This document shows positions 25,730-34,225 of a stretch of 64,000 nt of DNA, one piece after another. How positions within the stretch are numbered: the stretch's first letter is position 1; every line of letters begins with the position of its first letter. Source of the stretch: Roseomonas indoligenes (GTDB lineage: Bacteria > Pseudomonadota > Alphaproteobacteria > Acetobacterales > Acetobacteraceae); the NCBI RefSeq assembly GCF_017813365.1, contig NZ_JAGIZA010000005.1, positions 248,001 to 312,000 on the forward strand. Reading direction: 5' to 3'. A program made the position numbers and the translations under genes. The notes beneath the pieces were generated by a model, which saw nothing but the letters and a program-made list of their open reading frames with translations, searched no databases and was not told the DNA's origin.

Positions 25730-26611
25730 ATGCCGCGCATCACCACGAAGGACGGGATCGGCCTGCACTACGAGGAGGTCGGCGAGGGCACGCCGATCCT
25801 CTTCATCCACGAGTTCGGCGGCAATCACGAGAGCTGGGAGCCGCAGCTTCGCCACTTCTCCCGCCGCTATCGCTGCATCACCTACGCCGCGCGCGGCTAC
25901 CCGCCCTCCGACGTGCCGACGGAGCTGGACCGGTACAGCCAGGCCATCGCGGCCGACGATGCCGTCGCCGTCCTGGACGCCCTCGGCATCGAGAAGGCCC
26001 ACATCGTCGGTCTCTCCATGGGCGGCTTCTGCACCGTCCATTTCGGTCTCCGCACGCCGGAGCGCGCCCTGTCGCTGACCGTCGCCGGCGCAGGCTACGG
26101 CTGCGAGAAGGAGTTCGAGGAATACTTCCGCGGTGTCTCCCGGGAGGTGGCGGATCAGTTCGAGAGCATGGGCGCCGAGGCCTTCGCCCCCATCTACGGC
26201 TCCGGCGCCTCCCGCGTGCAGTTCCAGAACAAGGACCCGCTGGGCTGGCAGGAATTCGTGGACCGGCTGGCCACACATGACCGCGTCGGCGCCGCCATGA
26301 CCATGCGCGGCGTCCAGGCCCGCCGCCCCTCCTTCTGGGACCTTGAGGACGAGCTGAAGGCGATGCCGGTCCCCACCCTCGTCGTCGTGGGCGATGAGGA
26401 CGACCACTGCCTACAGCCCGGCATCTACCTAAAGAAGACTATCCCGGCCTGCGGCCTCTCGATCTTCCCCAAGACCGGCCACACGCTGAACCTCGAGGAG
26501 CCGGCCGCGTTCAATGCCCTGCTCTCCGAGTTCTTCGCTCAGGTTGAGCACGGCGCCTGGAAGGTGCGCGACCCCCGCGCCCTCCCCGGCCAGGTGATGA
26601 AGACGAAGTGA
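25730..26611 (+). CDS. Alpha/beta-fold hydrolase
   Basis: A 293-aa hydrolase. It has the oxyanion block 'LFIHEFGGNHESWEPQL', the nucleophile elbow GLSMGG, the acid in 'VVGDEDDHC' and the catalytic His in 'FPKTGHTLNLEEP'. Related enzymes cleave enol-lactones, amides or C-C bonds in ring catabolism (PcaD, RutD and others). It lies 11 bp after the aminotransferase and overlaps the next gene by 4 bp. Hydrolysis of a ring-opening product is the inference. Confidence 0.87.
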   Translation: MPRITTKDGIGLHYEEVGEGTPILFIHEFGGNHESWEPQLRHFSRRYRCITYAARGYPPSDVPTELDRYSQAIAADDAVAVLDALGIEKAHIVGLSMGGFCTVHFGLRTPERALSLTVAGAGYGCEKEFEEYFRGVSREVADQFESMGAEAFAPIYGSGASRVQFQNKDPLGWQEFVDRLATHDRVGAAMTMRGVQARRPSFWDLEDELKAMPVPTLVVVGDEDDHCLQPGIYLKKTIPACGLSIFPKTGHTLNLEEPAAFNALLSEFFAQVEHGAWKVRDPRALPGQVMKTK

Positions 26612-27840
26612 AGCCGCGAATCGACGCGGACCGGCTCTGGCAGCGCCTCATGGCGCTGGCGGAGATCGGCGCCCTGCCCGGCGGCGGCGTGGACCGTCAG
26701 GCCCTCTCCCCCGGCGAGACCGAGGCCTGGCGCCTCGTCATCGCTTGGGGTGCGGACGCGGGAATGGAGCCGTCCACCGACCCCGCCGGGAACCTCTTCC
26801 TCACCCTGCCCGGCCGCGACCGCGCCCTGCCGCCGCTGGTGATGGGCAGCCACCTCGACACCCAGCCCACCGGCGGCAAGTTCGACGGCGCCTTCGGCGT
26901 CCTCGCCGCGCTGGAAGCCGCGCAATCCCTCGGCGCCATCCCCGCGCGGGACGTCACGGTCGTTGCCTGGATGAACGAGGAGGGCAGCCGCTTCGCCCCG
27001 GGCATGATGGGATCGGAAGCCTTCGCCGGCGTCCGCCCGCTGGACGACATCCTCGCTGCGGGCGACGCGGCGGGCACCACGGTTGCCGAAGCCCTGGCCG
27101 CGCTGCACGCCGCCTTTCCCGCCATCCCCCGCCGCCCGCTGGGCTTCCCGATCGGCTTTTACCTGGAGCCGCATATCGAGCAGGGTCCGGTGCTGGAGCA
27201 GCGCCATGCCCCCATCGGCATCGTCACCGGCATTCAGGGCAAGAAGACCTGGGAAATGGTGGTGCAGGGCCAGGAGGGCCATGCCGGCACGCTGGACATG
27301 GCCGACCGCCACGACGCCCTCGCCGCCTTCGCCCGCATGGCGGACGCGATGTTCAGGGAAGTCGGCACAACCGACTCCATCATCAAGCTCACTATCGGCC
27401 TGGTGCGGATGGAGCCCAATGCCCCTTCCGTCGTCCCCGCGCGCCTGACCTTCCGCATCGACCTGCGCCATCCCGACAACGCCGTCCTGGACGCCGCGGG
27501 GGAAAGGCTTGAGGTCCTGGCCGCCACCCATGCCCCGCCCTGCACGGTCCAGGTGAGGCGCCTCGTCGATGCCCCTTCGAACGACTTCGATCCCGGCCTC
27601 CGCGCCTGCATCGCCGCGGCCGCTGAGGCCCTGGGCCACGCCGCGATGCCCATCCTCTCCGCCGCGGGCCACGACGCCCGCCACATGGCGCCGCTCTGCC
27701 CCGCCGCCATGATCTTCATCCCCTGCCGTGACGGCGTGAGCCACGCGGAGCACGAATGGGCTGAGCCAGCCCATGTCGCCGCCGGCGCCGCCGTGCTGGC
27801 GGAGGTGGCGGCGGGCCTCGTCCTGGAGCCCGCCGCATGA
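26608..27840 (+). CDS. M20-family N-carbamoyl-amino acid / allantoate-type amidohydrolase
   Basis: A 410-aa binuclear metallo-hydrolase. It shows 'VMGSHLDTQPTGGKFDGAFG' (metal His/Asp), 'VVAWMNEEGSRF' (catalytic Glu), 'LEPHIEQGPVLE' and 'SAAGHDARHMAPLCPAAMIF'. This set is typical of N-carbamoyl-L-amino acid hydrolase, allantoate amidohydrolase and beta-ureidopropionase, which release NH3/CO2 from ureido compounds. The GTG start at 26608 overlaps the previous stop (GTGA). In this operon it fits removal of a carbamoyl or amide group from an opened heterocycle. Confidence 0.88.
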   Translation: MKPRIDADRLWQRLMALAEIGALPGGGVDRQALSPGETEAWRLVIAWGADAGMEPSTDPAGNLFLTLPGRDRALPPLVMGSHLDTQPTGGKFDGAFGVLAALEAAQSLGAIPARDVTVVAWMNEEGSRFAPGMMGSEAFAGVRPLDDILAAGDAAGTTVAEALAALHAAFPAIPRRPLGFPIGFYLEPHIEQGPVLEQRHAPIGIVTGIQGKKTWEMVVQGQEGHAGTLDMADRHDALAAFARMADAMFREVGTTDSIIKLTIGLVRMEPNAPSVVPARLTFRIDLRHPDNAVLDAAGERLEVLAATHAPPCTVQVRRLVDAPSNDFDPGLRACIAAAAEALGHAAMPILSAAGHDARHMAPLCPAAMIFIPCRDGVSHAEHEWAEPAHVAAGAAVLAEVAAGLVLEPAA

Positions 27841-28742
27841 GCGACATGGCCGACCTGCCCGTGCAACTGCCGGAGGCGCCGCGCAGCGCCGCCGCCGGGA
27901 GAGCGCGCTTCTTCAACTCCGGCAACGCCTTCAACATCAAGCTGCCGCCCGTCCCCGCCGCAGACTTCGCCGCGGTGCTCGCGGAAGCGGAGGCACCCGG
28001 TGCCCGCACCGGCCTCTACGCCTGCGACCAGGCCGGCGCGCTGGGCTGCCCCTTCCCCGCCACCACCCCGTTGATGCTGGCGCGCTACGCTCGCATCCGC
28101 CCCGGCGAGACCCTGGCGCTGGATCTGACGGCCACCGGCCTCATCGTCCACGCGCTGCGCGGCCGGGGAGACGCCGGCGACTTCACCTGGGACGCCGGCG
28201 ACATCTTTCTCCTCCCCGGCGGCCCGGCGGCCCTGCACGCGAGCGAGGACACCCTCCTCTGGATCGTCACGGACGAGCCTCTGCTGGCCCTGGACGCCGC
28301 CCGTCCCGGCCCCGTCCCGCTCGCGCCAGTCCACTACCCCGCACCCGAGATCGAGCGGCAGCTCGCGATCCTCGCGGACTGCACCACCAACCCCGGCACC
28401 TCGGGCCTGGCCGTGATCTTCTCGTCCGACACGCTGGAGGCGGCGCGCAACCTCACCCCCGTCCTCACCCTCTCGCTCAACACCCTGCCACCGGGCGATG
28501 CCCAGCCGTCGCACCGCCACAACTCCGCGGCCGTCACGCTCGTCCTGCAGGGTGATCGCTGCTACTCCACCATCGGCGACCAGCGCTGCCTCTGGACGCC
28601 CGGCACCACCCTCGTCACCCCGCCGGGCGAGCCGCATTCCCACCACAACGGCGGCGCAGTGCAGGCGCGCTTCCTGATCGTCCAGGATGGCGGGCTGCAC
28701 TATCACGCCCGCACTATGGGCTTCGCCTTCCTGGATCGGTGA
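27837..28742 (+). CDS. Two-cupin-domain protein
   Basis: A 301-aa bicupin. The N-terminal barrel lacks the usual His cluster, while the C-terminal barrel keeps metal-ligand candidates in 'QPSHRHNSAAVTLVLQG' and 'PPGEPHSHHNGG'. This layout recalls gentisate dioxygenase-like proteins, but length and sequence do not settle the reaction. The start overlaps the previous stop (ATGA), so it is the last gene of the rightward operon. It may be a dioxygenase or an isomerase for a pathway intermediate. Confidence 0.8.
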   Translation: MSDMADLPVQLPEAPRSAAAGRARFFNSGNAFNIKLPPVPAADFAAVLAEAEAPGARTGLYACDQAGALGCPFPATTPLMLARYARIRPGETLALDLTATGLIVHALRGRGDAGDFTWDAGDIFLLPGGPAALHASEDTLLWIVTDEPLLALDAARPGPVPLAPVHYPAPEIERQLAILADCTTNPGTSGLAVIFSSDTLEAARNLTPVLTLSLNTLPPGDAQPSHRHNSAAVTLVLQGDRCYSTIGDQRCLWTPGTTLVTPPGEPHSHHNGGAVQARFLIVQDGGLHYHARTMGFAFLDR

Positions 28743-28761
28743 CCGGACAAAGCACGCCTCC

Positions 28762-28788
28762 CGGCCCGACCGGGGCCGTGACAGTTTT
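28762..28788 (+). terminator. Weak hairpin after the cupin gene
   Basis: A 6-bp stem CGGCCC/GGGCCG (28762-28767, 28773-28778) is followed after 6 bases by TTTT. It lies 20 bp after the last gene of the operon. The stem is short and the T-run displaced, so this is only a candidate. Confidence 0.35.
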
Positions 28789-28893
28789 CTGAATTCAGCT
28801 CCGGGGCGCCTGAACGCCCGTTGCCGCCTCGGCCATGCTGCCGGCAGCGGCCAGGGCGGGGCGCTCCGGCCGCCGAATGAGGACGGAGCACGG

Positions 28894-29898
28894 ATGCCCG
28901 ACATCGGCCTGCCCCCCTGCCACGGCCTCCTCTGGGCGCGGCGCCTGGACCGCCCGGAAGTCCTGGACGACGCCGCCGTGGAGGCAGCCCTGGCCCATGG
29001 CCGGCCGGGCATGGAGCTCTGGCTGCACTTCGACCTGCGCGACGCCCGGGCACACCGCTTCCTCCATGCCCTGCCCGGCCTGCCTCCGCAGGCCCGCGCC
29101 GCGCTCGACGAGCGCACGGAGATGGCCCATCTCGACACGGAAGGCGACGCCCTCTGGGGAACCCTGCCGGACTTCCACCACGAGGTGCTGGAAATGCCGG
29201 ACCCCTTGCAGATGGGCATCCTGCACGTGGCCCTGGCCCCGGGCCTTCTCGTCACCGCCCGCCGCCATCCGCTCCGCGCCCCACAGCTTGCCGGGGAAGC
29301 ACCGGCGCTCGCCGGGACGGCCGCGCAGCAGTGGGACCTTCTCCTGCGCGCCATCCTGGACGGCGTCGGCCGTGCCGCCACAACCCTTTCCGTGCGCCTG
29401 GACGCGATCGAGGACCGTCTCCTGCAGGAGCGTCCGGTCGCCCGCACCGAACTCGCGCGGTCGCGGCGCGATACGCTCCTCCTCCACCGCCGCCTCGAAC
29501 CTGCCGCGAAGGTCTACGAGGAGATCGCCGAGGCCGCCCCTGCCTGGCTCGCTCCCGCGGGGCACGATGCTGAGCGCGCCGCCGCCCGCTTCGGCTCCGC
29601 CCTGCGCAACATCGCCTCCCTGCGGGAGCGGGGGCGGATCGCGCAGGACGACCTCGCCGCTCGCACGGCAGAGGAGACGAACCAGCGCCTGATGGTTCTC
29701 TCCGTCCTCACCGCCATCCTGCTGCCGCCTACCCTCGTCACCGGCGTGTTCGGAATGAACACCACGGACCTTCCCGGCACCTCGGAGCCTGGCGGCTCCT
29801 GGTGGGCCTTCGGCGCCATGATCGGCGCCGCCCTGCTGGCCGTCCTCATCCTCACCGTGCTGGGCTTCATCCGCCTGAGCCGCCGACCGGCGCGCTGA
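28894..29898 (+). CDS. CorA-superfamily metal transporter (ZntB-like)
   Basis: A 334-aa protein with a long cytoplasmic N-terminal funnel and two C-terminal membrane helices. The pore motif GMN is present in 'LVTGVFGMNTTDLPGTSEP', and 'LWLHFDLRDARAHRFL' and 'LVTARRHPLRA' near the N-terminus resemble ZntB (zinc) transporters. The ATG at 28894 follows ACGGAG. It stands alone between two operons. The divalent ion moved (Mg, Zn or other) cannot be decided from sequence. Confidence 0.85.
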   Translation: MPDIGLPPCHGLLWARRLDRPEVLDDAAVEAALAHGRPGMELWLHFDLRDARAHRFLHALPGLPPQARAALDERTEMAHLDTEGDALWGTLPDFHHEVLEMPDPLQMGILHVALAPGLLVTARRHPLRAPQLAGEAPALAGTAAQQWDLLLRAILDGVGRAATTLSVRLDAIEDRLLQERPVARTELARSRRDTLLLHRRLEPAAKVYEEIAEAAPAWLAPAGHDAERAAARFGSALRNIASLRERGRIAQDDLAARTAEETNQRLMVLSVLTAILLPPTLVTGVFGMNTTDLPGTSEPGGSWWAFGAMIGAALLAVLILTVLGFIRLSRRPAR

Positions 29899-29910
29899 TC
29901 CCGGCCGCAC

Positions 29911-29950
29911 GCGTCACAGTTCCTTCACGCAACTGCAAAACCCCTGTCAG
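29911..29950 (+). promoter_or_regulatory. Tandem Pho-box array upstream of the ugp operon
   Basis: Four heptamers at exact 11-bp spacing: GCGTCAC (29911), CCTTCAC (29922), CTGCAAA (29933) and CTGTCAG (29944), each separated by 4 bases. PhoB boxes are direct repeats of a CTGTCAT-like 7-mer with 4-bp spacers, and two boxes in tandem give four repeats. The array ends 43 bp before a Ugp-type operon, a classic phosphate-starvation target. Confidence 0.65.
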
Positions 29951-29993
29951 CACTCCGCCCTAGTCCCCGCCACGGGGTTGGCGGGGATCGCGG

Positions 29994-31133
29994 GTGGACG
30001 GTATTTCGATCGAGGGCCTGGGCAAGGGCTTCGGCGGCACGCGCGTGCTGCGCGGGGTCTCGCTCGCCGTCGCCGCGGGCGAGTTCGTGGCACTGCTCGG
30101 CCCATCCGGCTGCGGCAAGTCCACCCTGCTCCGCTGCATCGCCGGGATTGAGCAGCCCGATGCCGGAAGCATCCGGATCGGCGGGCGCGAGGTGACGGGG
30201 CTGCGCCCCTCCGGGCGCGACGTCGCCATGGTGTTCCAGTCTTACGCCCTCTACCCGCACCTGACGGTGGAGGAGAACATCGCGGTGCCGCTGGCCATGC
30301 GGCGCCTGAACGCGGCGCAGCGCCTGCCCTTCCTCGGCGCCCTGCTCCCCGGTACGCGGGCGGCGCGGGAGTCGATCACGAAGGACGTGCGGCAGGCCGC
30401 GGGCGCACTCGGCCTCGGCGCGCTGCTCTCCCGGCGCCCCGGCCAGCTCTCCGGCGGCCAGCGCCAGCGCGTGGCCCTGGCCCGCGCCATCGTCCGCCGC
30501 CCCACGGCCTTCCTGATGGACGAACCCCTCTCCAACCTCGACGCCAGTCTGCGCGTGCAGACACGACGGGAAATCGTGGCCATCCACAAGGCCGCCGGCG
30601 TCGCCACCGTCTACGTCACCCACGACCAGTCCGAGGCCCTGACCATGGCCGACCGGGTCGCCGTGATGCAGGCCGGCGAGATCCTGCAGATCGCCCCGCC
30701 CGCCGAGATTTACGCGAACCCGCAGGACCTGCGCGTGGCCACCTTCATCGGATCGCCGCGCATCAACACCCTGGAGGCGGAAGCGGACTCCGGCGGCGTG
30801 CTGCGGGTCGCCGGCCAGGCCGTGGGGATGCGCGTGGCCGGCACCGGCCCCATGACCCTCGCCTTGCGGCCGGAGGATCTTCAGCCCGCGGGCGCCGGCC
30901 TGCCCGCGATCATGGAGGGCGTGGAGTTCCTCGGCGAGAGCCTGCTCATCCACCTCCGCCACGCCGCTCTCGGCACTGCCCTGGTCCTGCGCCTCGCCCC
31001 TGAGGACCGCGACACCCTTCCGTCGGAGGGCGAGGTCGCCCTGCGCTTCCCGCTCGGCCGCGCCCTCGTTTTCGACGGCGCGGGCAAGCGCGTCGCCGTG
31101 CACGCGCTCTCGCCGGAAGCCACCCTTGTCTGA
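29994..31133 (+). CDS. ugpC: Glycerol-3-phosphate-type ABC transporter ATPase
   Basis: A 379-aa ATPase of the MalK/UgpC family. Walker A GPSGCGKST lies at residues 36-44. It has 'MVFQSYALYPHLTVEENIAV', the signature 'LSGGQRQRVALARAIV', Walker B 'FLMDEPLSNLD', the H-loop 'YVTHDQSEALTMADRV' and a C-terminal TOBE regulatory domain. It starts at GTG 29994 and overlaps the first permease by 8 bp. The order ATPase-permease-permease-binding protein differs from E. coli ugpBAECQ, but the set is complete. G3P or glycerophosphodiesters are the inferred substrates. Confidence 0.85.
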   Translation: MDGISIEGLGKGFGGTRVLRGVSLAVAAGEFVALLGPSGCGKSTLLRCIAGIEQPDAGSIRIGGREVTGLRPSGRDVAMVFQSYALYPHLTVEENIAVPLAMRRLNAAQRLPFLGALLPGTRAARESITKDVRQAAGALGLGALLSRRPGQLSGGQRQRVALARAIVRRPTAFLMDEPLSNLDASLRVQTRREIVAIHKAAGVATVYVTHDQSEALTMADRVAVMQAGEILQIAPPAEIYANPQDLRVATFIGSPRINTLEAEADSGGVLRVAGQAVGMRVAGTGPMTLALRPEDLQPAGAGLPAIMEGVEFLGESLLIHLRHAALGTALVLRLAPEDRDTLPSEGEVALRFPLGRALVFDGAGKRVAVHALSPEATLV

Positions 31134-32037
31134 GGCCGTCCTCACGCGCACCACGCCGCGCCTCTCCGCCGGGGAAGCCCTGGCGGGCTGGATGCTGACG
31201 GCACCCGCAGCCATCGCCTTCCTGCTGATGCTGCTTGCGCCGACGCTCGCCACGATCGCCCTGGCCTTCACGGACTACGAGCTGGGCGCCCCCGCCCTGA
31301 ACTGGATCGGCCTGGAGAACTTCGCGGAACTCCTGCAGGACCGCGGCGTCGCCATCGCGCTGCGGAACACGATCCTCTACGTCGCCATCGTCGCGCCCGC
31401 CTCGGTGTTGGGCGGGCTCGCCCTCGCCCTGCTGATCGAGGCCGGCACGCGCGGTCGCGCGGCGTTCCGCGCCGTCTTCTTCCTGCCCGTCGTCTCCCTG
31501 CCCGTCGCCATGGCCGCCGCCTGGCAATACCTGCTGCACCCCACCATCGGCCCGCTGAACGCCGCCCTGCGCGCAATCGGCATCGCCGGCCCGAACTGGC
31601 TCTCCTCCTCCGACACGGTGCTGATCTCCCTCGCCGCCATCGGCGTGTGGGAGAATATCGGCTTTAACCTCGTCCTCTTCCTCGCCGGCCTCACCGCCAT
31701 CCCGCGGGAGCTCTACGCGGCGGCCGAGGTGGACGGCGCCTCCCGCGCCTGGGACCGCTTCCGCCTCGTCACCTGGCCGCTTCTCGGCCCCACCACCCTT
31801 TTCGTCGTCACCATCACCATGACCCGCGCCGTGCGCGTCTTCGACAGCGTGGCGGTGCTGACCCAGGGCGGCCCGAACAAGGCGTCGGAGGTGCTGCTCT
31901 ACGCCATGTACGAGGAAGGCTTCACCTATTTCCGCCTCGGCTACTCCGCAGCCATCACCCTCGTCTTCCTCGCCATCGTGCTCGCCCTGGTCTGGCTGCA
32001 GACCCGCGTGATGGAACGGCGGATCCACTATGTCTGA
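31126..32037 (+). CDS. ugpA: Sugar/G3P-type ABC permease, UgpA-like
   Basis: A 303-aa MalF/UgpA-family permease with about six membrane segments. The EAA loop is 'ELYAAAEVDGASRAWDRFRL' followed by 'VTWPLLGPTTLF', and 'FDSVAVLTQGGPNKASEVLLY' is a UgpA-type block. The start TTG 31126 lies inside the end of ugpC (8-bp overlap). It should pair with the next permease in the inner membrane. Confidence 0.87.
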   Translation: MSEAVLTRTTPRLSAGEALAGWMLTAPAAIAFLLMLLAPTLATIALAFTDYELGAPALNWIGLENFAELLQDRGVAIALRNTILYVAIVAPASVLGGLALALLIEAGTRGRAAFRAVFFLPVVSLPVAMAAAWQYLLHPTIGPLNAALRAIGIAGPNWLSSSDTVLISLAAIGVWENIGFNLVLFLAGLTAIPRELYAAAEVDGASRAWDRFRLVTWPLLGPTTLFVVTITMTRAVRVFDSVAVLTQGGPNKASEVLLYAMYEEGFTYFRLGYSAAITLVFLAIVLALVWLQTRVMERRIHYV

Positions 32038-32863
32038 CCGCTCCATCCTCCGCGACCTGCCCCGCCTCGCGCTGCTGACGCTGCTCGGGCTGCTGGTCCT
32101 GATGCCCTATATCTGGATGGTCGCCGCCAGCCTGAAGCCGCTGGACGAGATCTTCCGCGCCTCCCTCTCGCTGTTGCCGGAGCGCTTCTACGCCGTGGAG
32201 AACTACGGCAAGGTCTTCGCGAAGGTCCCGGTCTGGCGCTATCTCTGGAACGGCGTCGTCGTCTGCGGCGGCATCCTCTTCTTCCAGCTGCTCTTCGCCG
32301 TGCCCGCCGGCTACGCGCTGGCCAAGCTGCGCTTCCCCGGCAGCGGCTTCGCCTTCGGGGCGGTGATGCTCGGCCTTCTCGTGCCCTATCACGTGCCGGC
32401 GCTGCCGCTCTATGTCGGCTTCAGCCAGCTCGGCCTGCTGAACAGCTACACCGCGCTGATCGCGCCCGCGACCATCTCCGTCTTCGCCATCTTCCTCTTC
32501 CGCCAGTTCTTCAAGTCACTGCCGGACGACCTGATTCACGCCGCGCGCATGGACGGGCTGGGCGAAGGGGAGATCGTCTGGCGCATCGTGCTGCCGAATG
32601 CCTGGCCCGCCGCCACGGCCTTCGCGATCTTCTCGGTCGTCGCCCACTGGAACGACCTGTTCTGGCCGCTGATCATCGTGAACGGCACGAGCTACGCCAC
32701 CCCTGCCCTCGGCGTCCTCTACTTCCGCTCCGACGAGGCGGGCGACGATTTCGGCTCCCTCATGGCGGCCGCGGTGCTGATGACCGCGCCCCTCGTCCTT
32801 GCCTTCCTGCTGGCCCAGCGCCGCTTCATTGAAGGCATCGCAACCACCGGCCTCAAGGGTTGA
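32030..32863 (+). CDS. ugpE: Sugar/G3P-type ABC permease, UgpE-like
   Basis: A 277-aa MalG/UgpE-family permease. It begins with a membrane anchor ('LLGLLVLMPYIWMVAASLKP'), and the coupling loop is 'DDLIHAARMDGLGEGEIVWR' followed by 'IVLPNAWPA'. The ATG at 32030 overlaps the ugpA-like stop by 8 bp. It forms the second half of the heterodimeric channel. Confidence 0.87.
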   Translation: MSDRSILRDLPRLALLTLLGLLVLMPYIWMVAASLKPLDEIFRASLSLLPERFYAVENYGKVFAKVPVWRYLWNGVVVCGGILFFQLLFAVPAGYALAKLRFPGSGFAFGAVMLGLLVPYHVPALPLYVGFSQLGLLNSYTALIAPATISVFAIFLFRQFFKSLPDDLIHAARMDGLGEGEIVWRIVLPNAWPAATAFAIFSVVAHWNDLFWPLIIVNGTSYATPALGVLYFRSDEAGDDFGSLMAAAVLMTAPLVLAFLLAQRRFIEGIATTGLKG

Positions 32864-32883
32864 GGCCGGCCATGGAGAGACTC

Positions 32884-34164
32884 ATGACGATCACCACCCG
32901 CCGCGCGGCGCTCGCCACGCCCGCTGCCATGCTGTTCATGCCGCGCGTGCTGCACGCGCAAGGGCAGACCGAGATCACCGTCCACTACGCCCAGCCCTTC
33001 ATCTACAAGGAGGCCTACGACGCCATCCTGGCGGCCTTCGCGAAGCGCGAGCCAGGGATCAAGGTGAACTACGTCACCACTCCGAACTACGAGGAGGGCG
33101 CGCAGCTCATCCTCCGCCAAGCCGCGACGAATCAGCTTCCGGACCTGTCCTACCAGGGCTTCAACCGCCTGCGCGTCTTCGCGGAGCGCGGCCTTGCCCA
33201 GGACCTCGCGCCGCTGCTGAAGGCCGAGGCCGCCGACCCCGCCACCATTGGCTACACGCCGAACCTCCTGGCGCTCGGCCATTTCGGCGGCTTCCAGTCC
33301 GGTCTCGCCTTCGCCGCGTCCAACCCCGTCACCTACTACAACGCCGACCTCGTCCGCCGTGCCGGCGGAGACCCCGACAACTTCCCGACGAACTGGGACG
33401 ACGTGCTGCAGCTCGCCGGGAAAATCGATCGCCTCGGCGACGGCACCGAGGGCATGTGGTTCACCTGGAACGGCGACGACTGGATGTTCTCCGCCCTCCT
33501 CTTCGGCCAGGGCGGCCGGATGCTGACGGACGATGAGCGCGACGTCGGCTTCGCCGGCCCCGAGGGCCTGGGCGCGCTGCGCCTGATCGACCGCATGGTG
33601 AAGGAGGGCGGGATGCCCAACCTCTCCGCCACCGCGGCCCGCCAGGCCTTCACCGCCGGCAAGCTCGGCATCATCTTCCAGACCACGGCGCTGGTCCGCG
33701 GCATGAAGGAGGGCGCGGGGAACAACTTCGTCCTCCGCACCACCGGAATGCCCGTGATCGACCCGGCCAGGGGCCGCCTGCCCACCGGCGGCGCCGCCGG
33801 CATGCTGACCGCCAAGGATCCTGCCAAGCGCGACGCCGCCTGGAAATTCCTGCGCTTCTCCACGAGCCCGGAAGGCCAGGCGCTGATGGTCCGCAACACG
33901 GGCTACCTGCCCTGCAACCAGATCGCGATCGACGACCCGCAATACCTCGGCAGCTTCTACCGCGAAAATCCGCTTTTCCTCGCGGCCGTGAAGCAGATCC
34001 CGATCTCCATCCCCTGGTACGCCTTCCCCGGTACCAATTCCGTGCGCGTGACGCAGACGATGGTGGACAATATCGCCCGCATCGTCGAAGGGCGCGCCAC
34101 GCCGGAGGAGGTTCAGCGCGACATGGCCGCCGAGGTGCGCCGCCTCCTGCCGCGCCGCTCCTGA
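32884..34164 (+). CDS. ugpB: Extracellular solute-binding protein, UgpB-like
   Basis: A 426-aa family-1 periplasmic binding protein. The signal region MTITTRRAALATPAAMLFMP includes twin arginines. The mature start 'QTEITVHYAQPFIYKEAYDAI' and the 'GFNRLRVFAERGLAQDL' block fit the G3P/sugar class. I choose ATG 32884 with GGAGAG 4 bp upstream; ATG 32872 or a TTG at 32860 overlapping the ugpE-like stop are alternatives. It delivers the substrate to the upstream permeases. Confidence 0.85.
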   Translation: MTITTRRAALATPAAMLFMPRVLHAQGQTEITVHYAQPFIYKEAYDAILAAFAKREPGIKVNYVTTPNYEEGAQLILRQAATNQLPDLSYQGFNRLRVFAERGLAQDLAPLLKAEAADPATIGYTPNLLALGHFGGFQSGLAFAASNPVTYYNADLVRRAGGDPDNFPTNWDDVLQLAGKIDRLGDGTEGMWFTWNGDDWMFSALLFGQGGRMLTDDERDVGFAGPEGLGALRLIDRMVKEGGMPNLSATAARQAFTAGKLGIIFQTTALVRGMKEGAGNNFVLRTTGMPVIDPARGRLPTGGAAGMLTAKDPAKRDAAWKFLRFSTSPEGQALMVRNTGYLPCNQIAIDDPQYLGSFYRENPLFLAAVKQIPISIPWYAFPGTNSVRVTQTMVDNIARIVEGRATPEEVQRDMAAEVRRLLPRRS

Positions 34165-34171
34165 AGCGAAC

Positions 34172-34198
34172 GGGCGTCGGCTCCCCCGGCCGACGCCC
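34172..34198 (+). other. Intercistronic hairpin after ugpB
   Basis: A perfect 10-bp stem GGGCGTCGGC/GCCGACGCCC (34172-34181, 34189-34198) with a 7-base loop lies between the ugpB-like stop and the phosphodiesterase start. No T-run follows. It probably protects the upstream mRNA or reduces read-through, as often seen after binding-protein genes. Confidence 0.6.
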
Positions 34199-34225
34199 CC
34201 TTCCCCCTCACAAGGACGGCCCCCC

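Noticed and set aside
28779-28796. Pho-box-like pair on the minus strand (CTGTCAC with a TTCA half at 11 bp)
   Set aside because: Only one half-site is good, and no gene reads leftwards from it.
27234-29447. 737-codon open frame on the minus strand
   Set aside because: It runs opposite the amidohydrolase, cupin and CorA genes, which have clear families; composition is Arg/Ala/Gly-rich without motifs.
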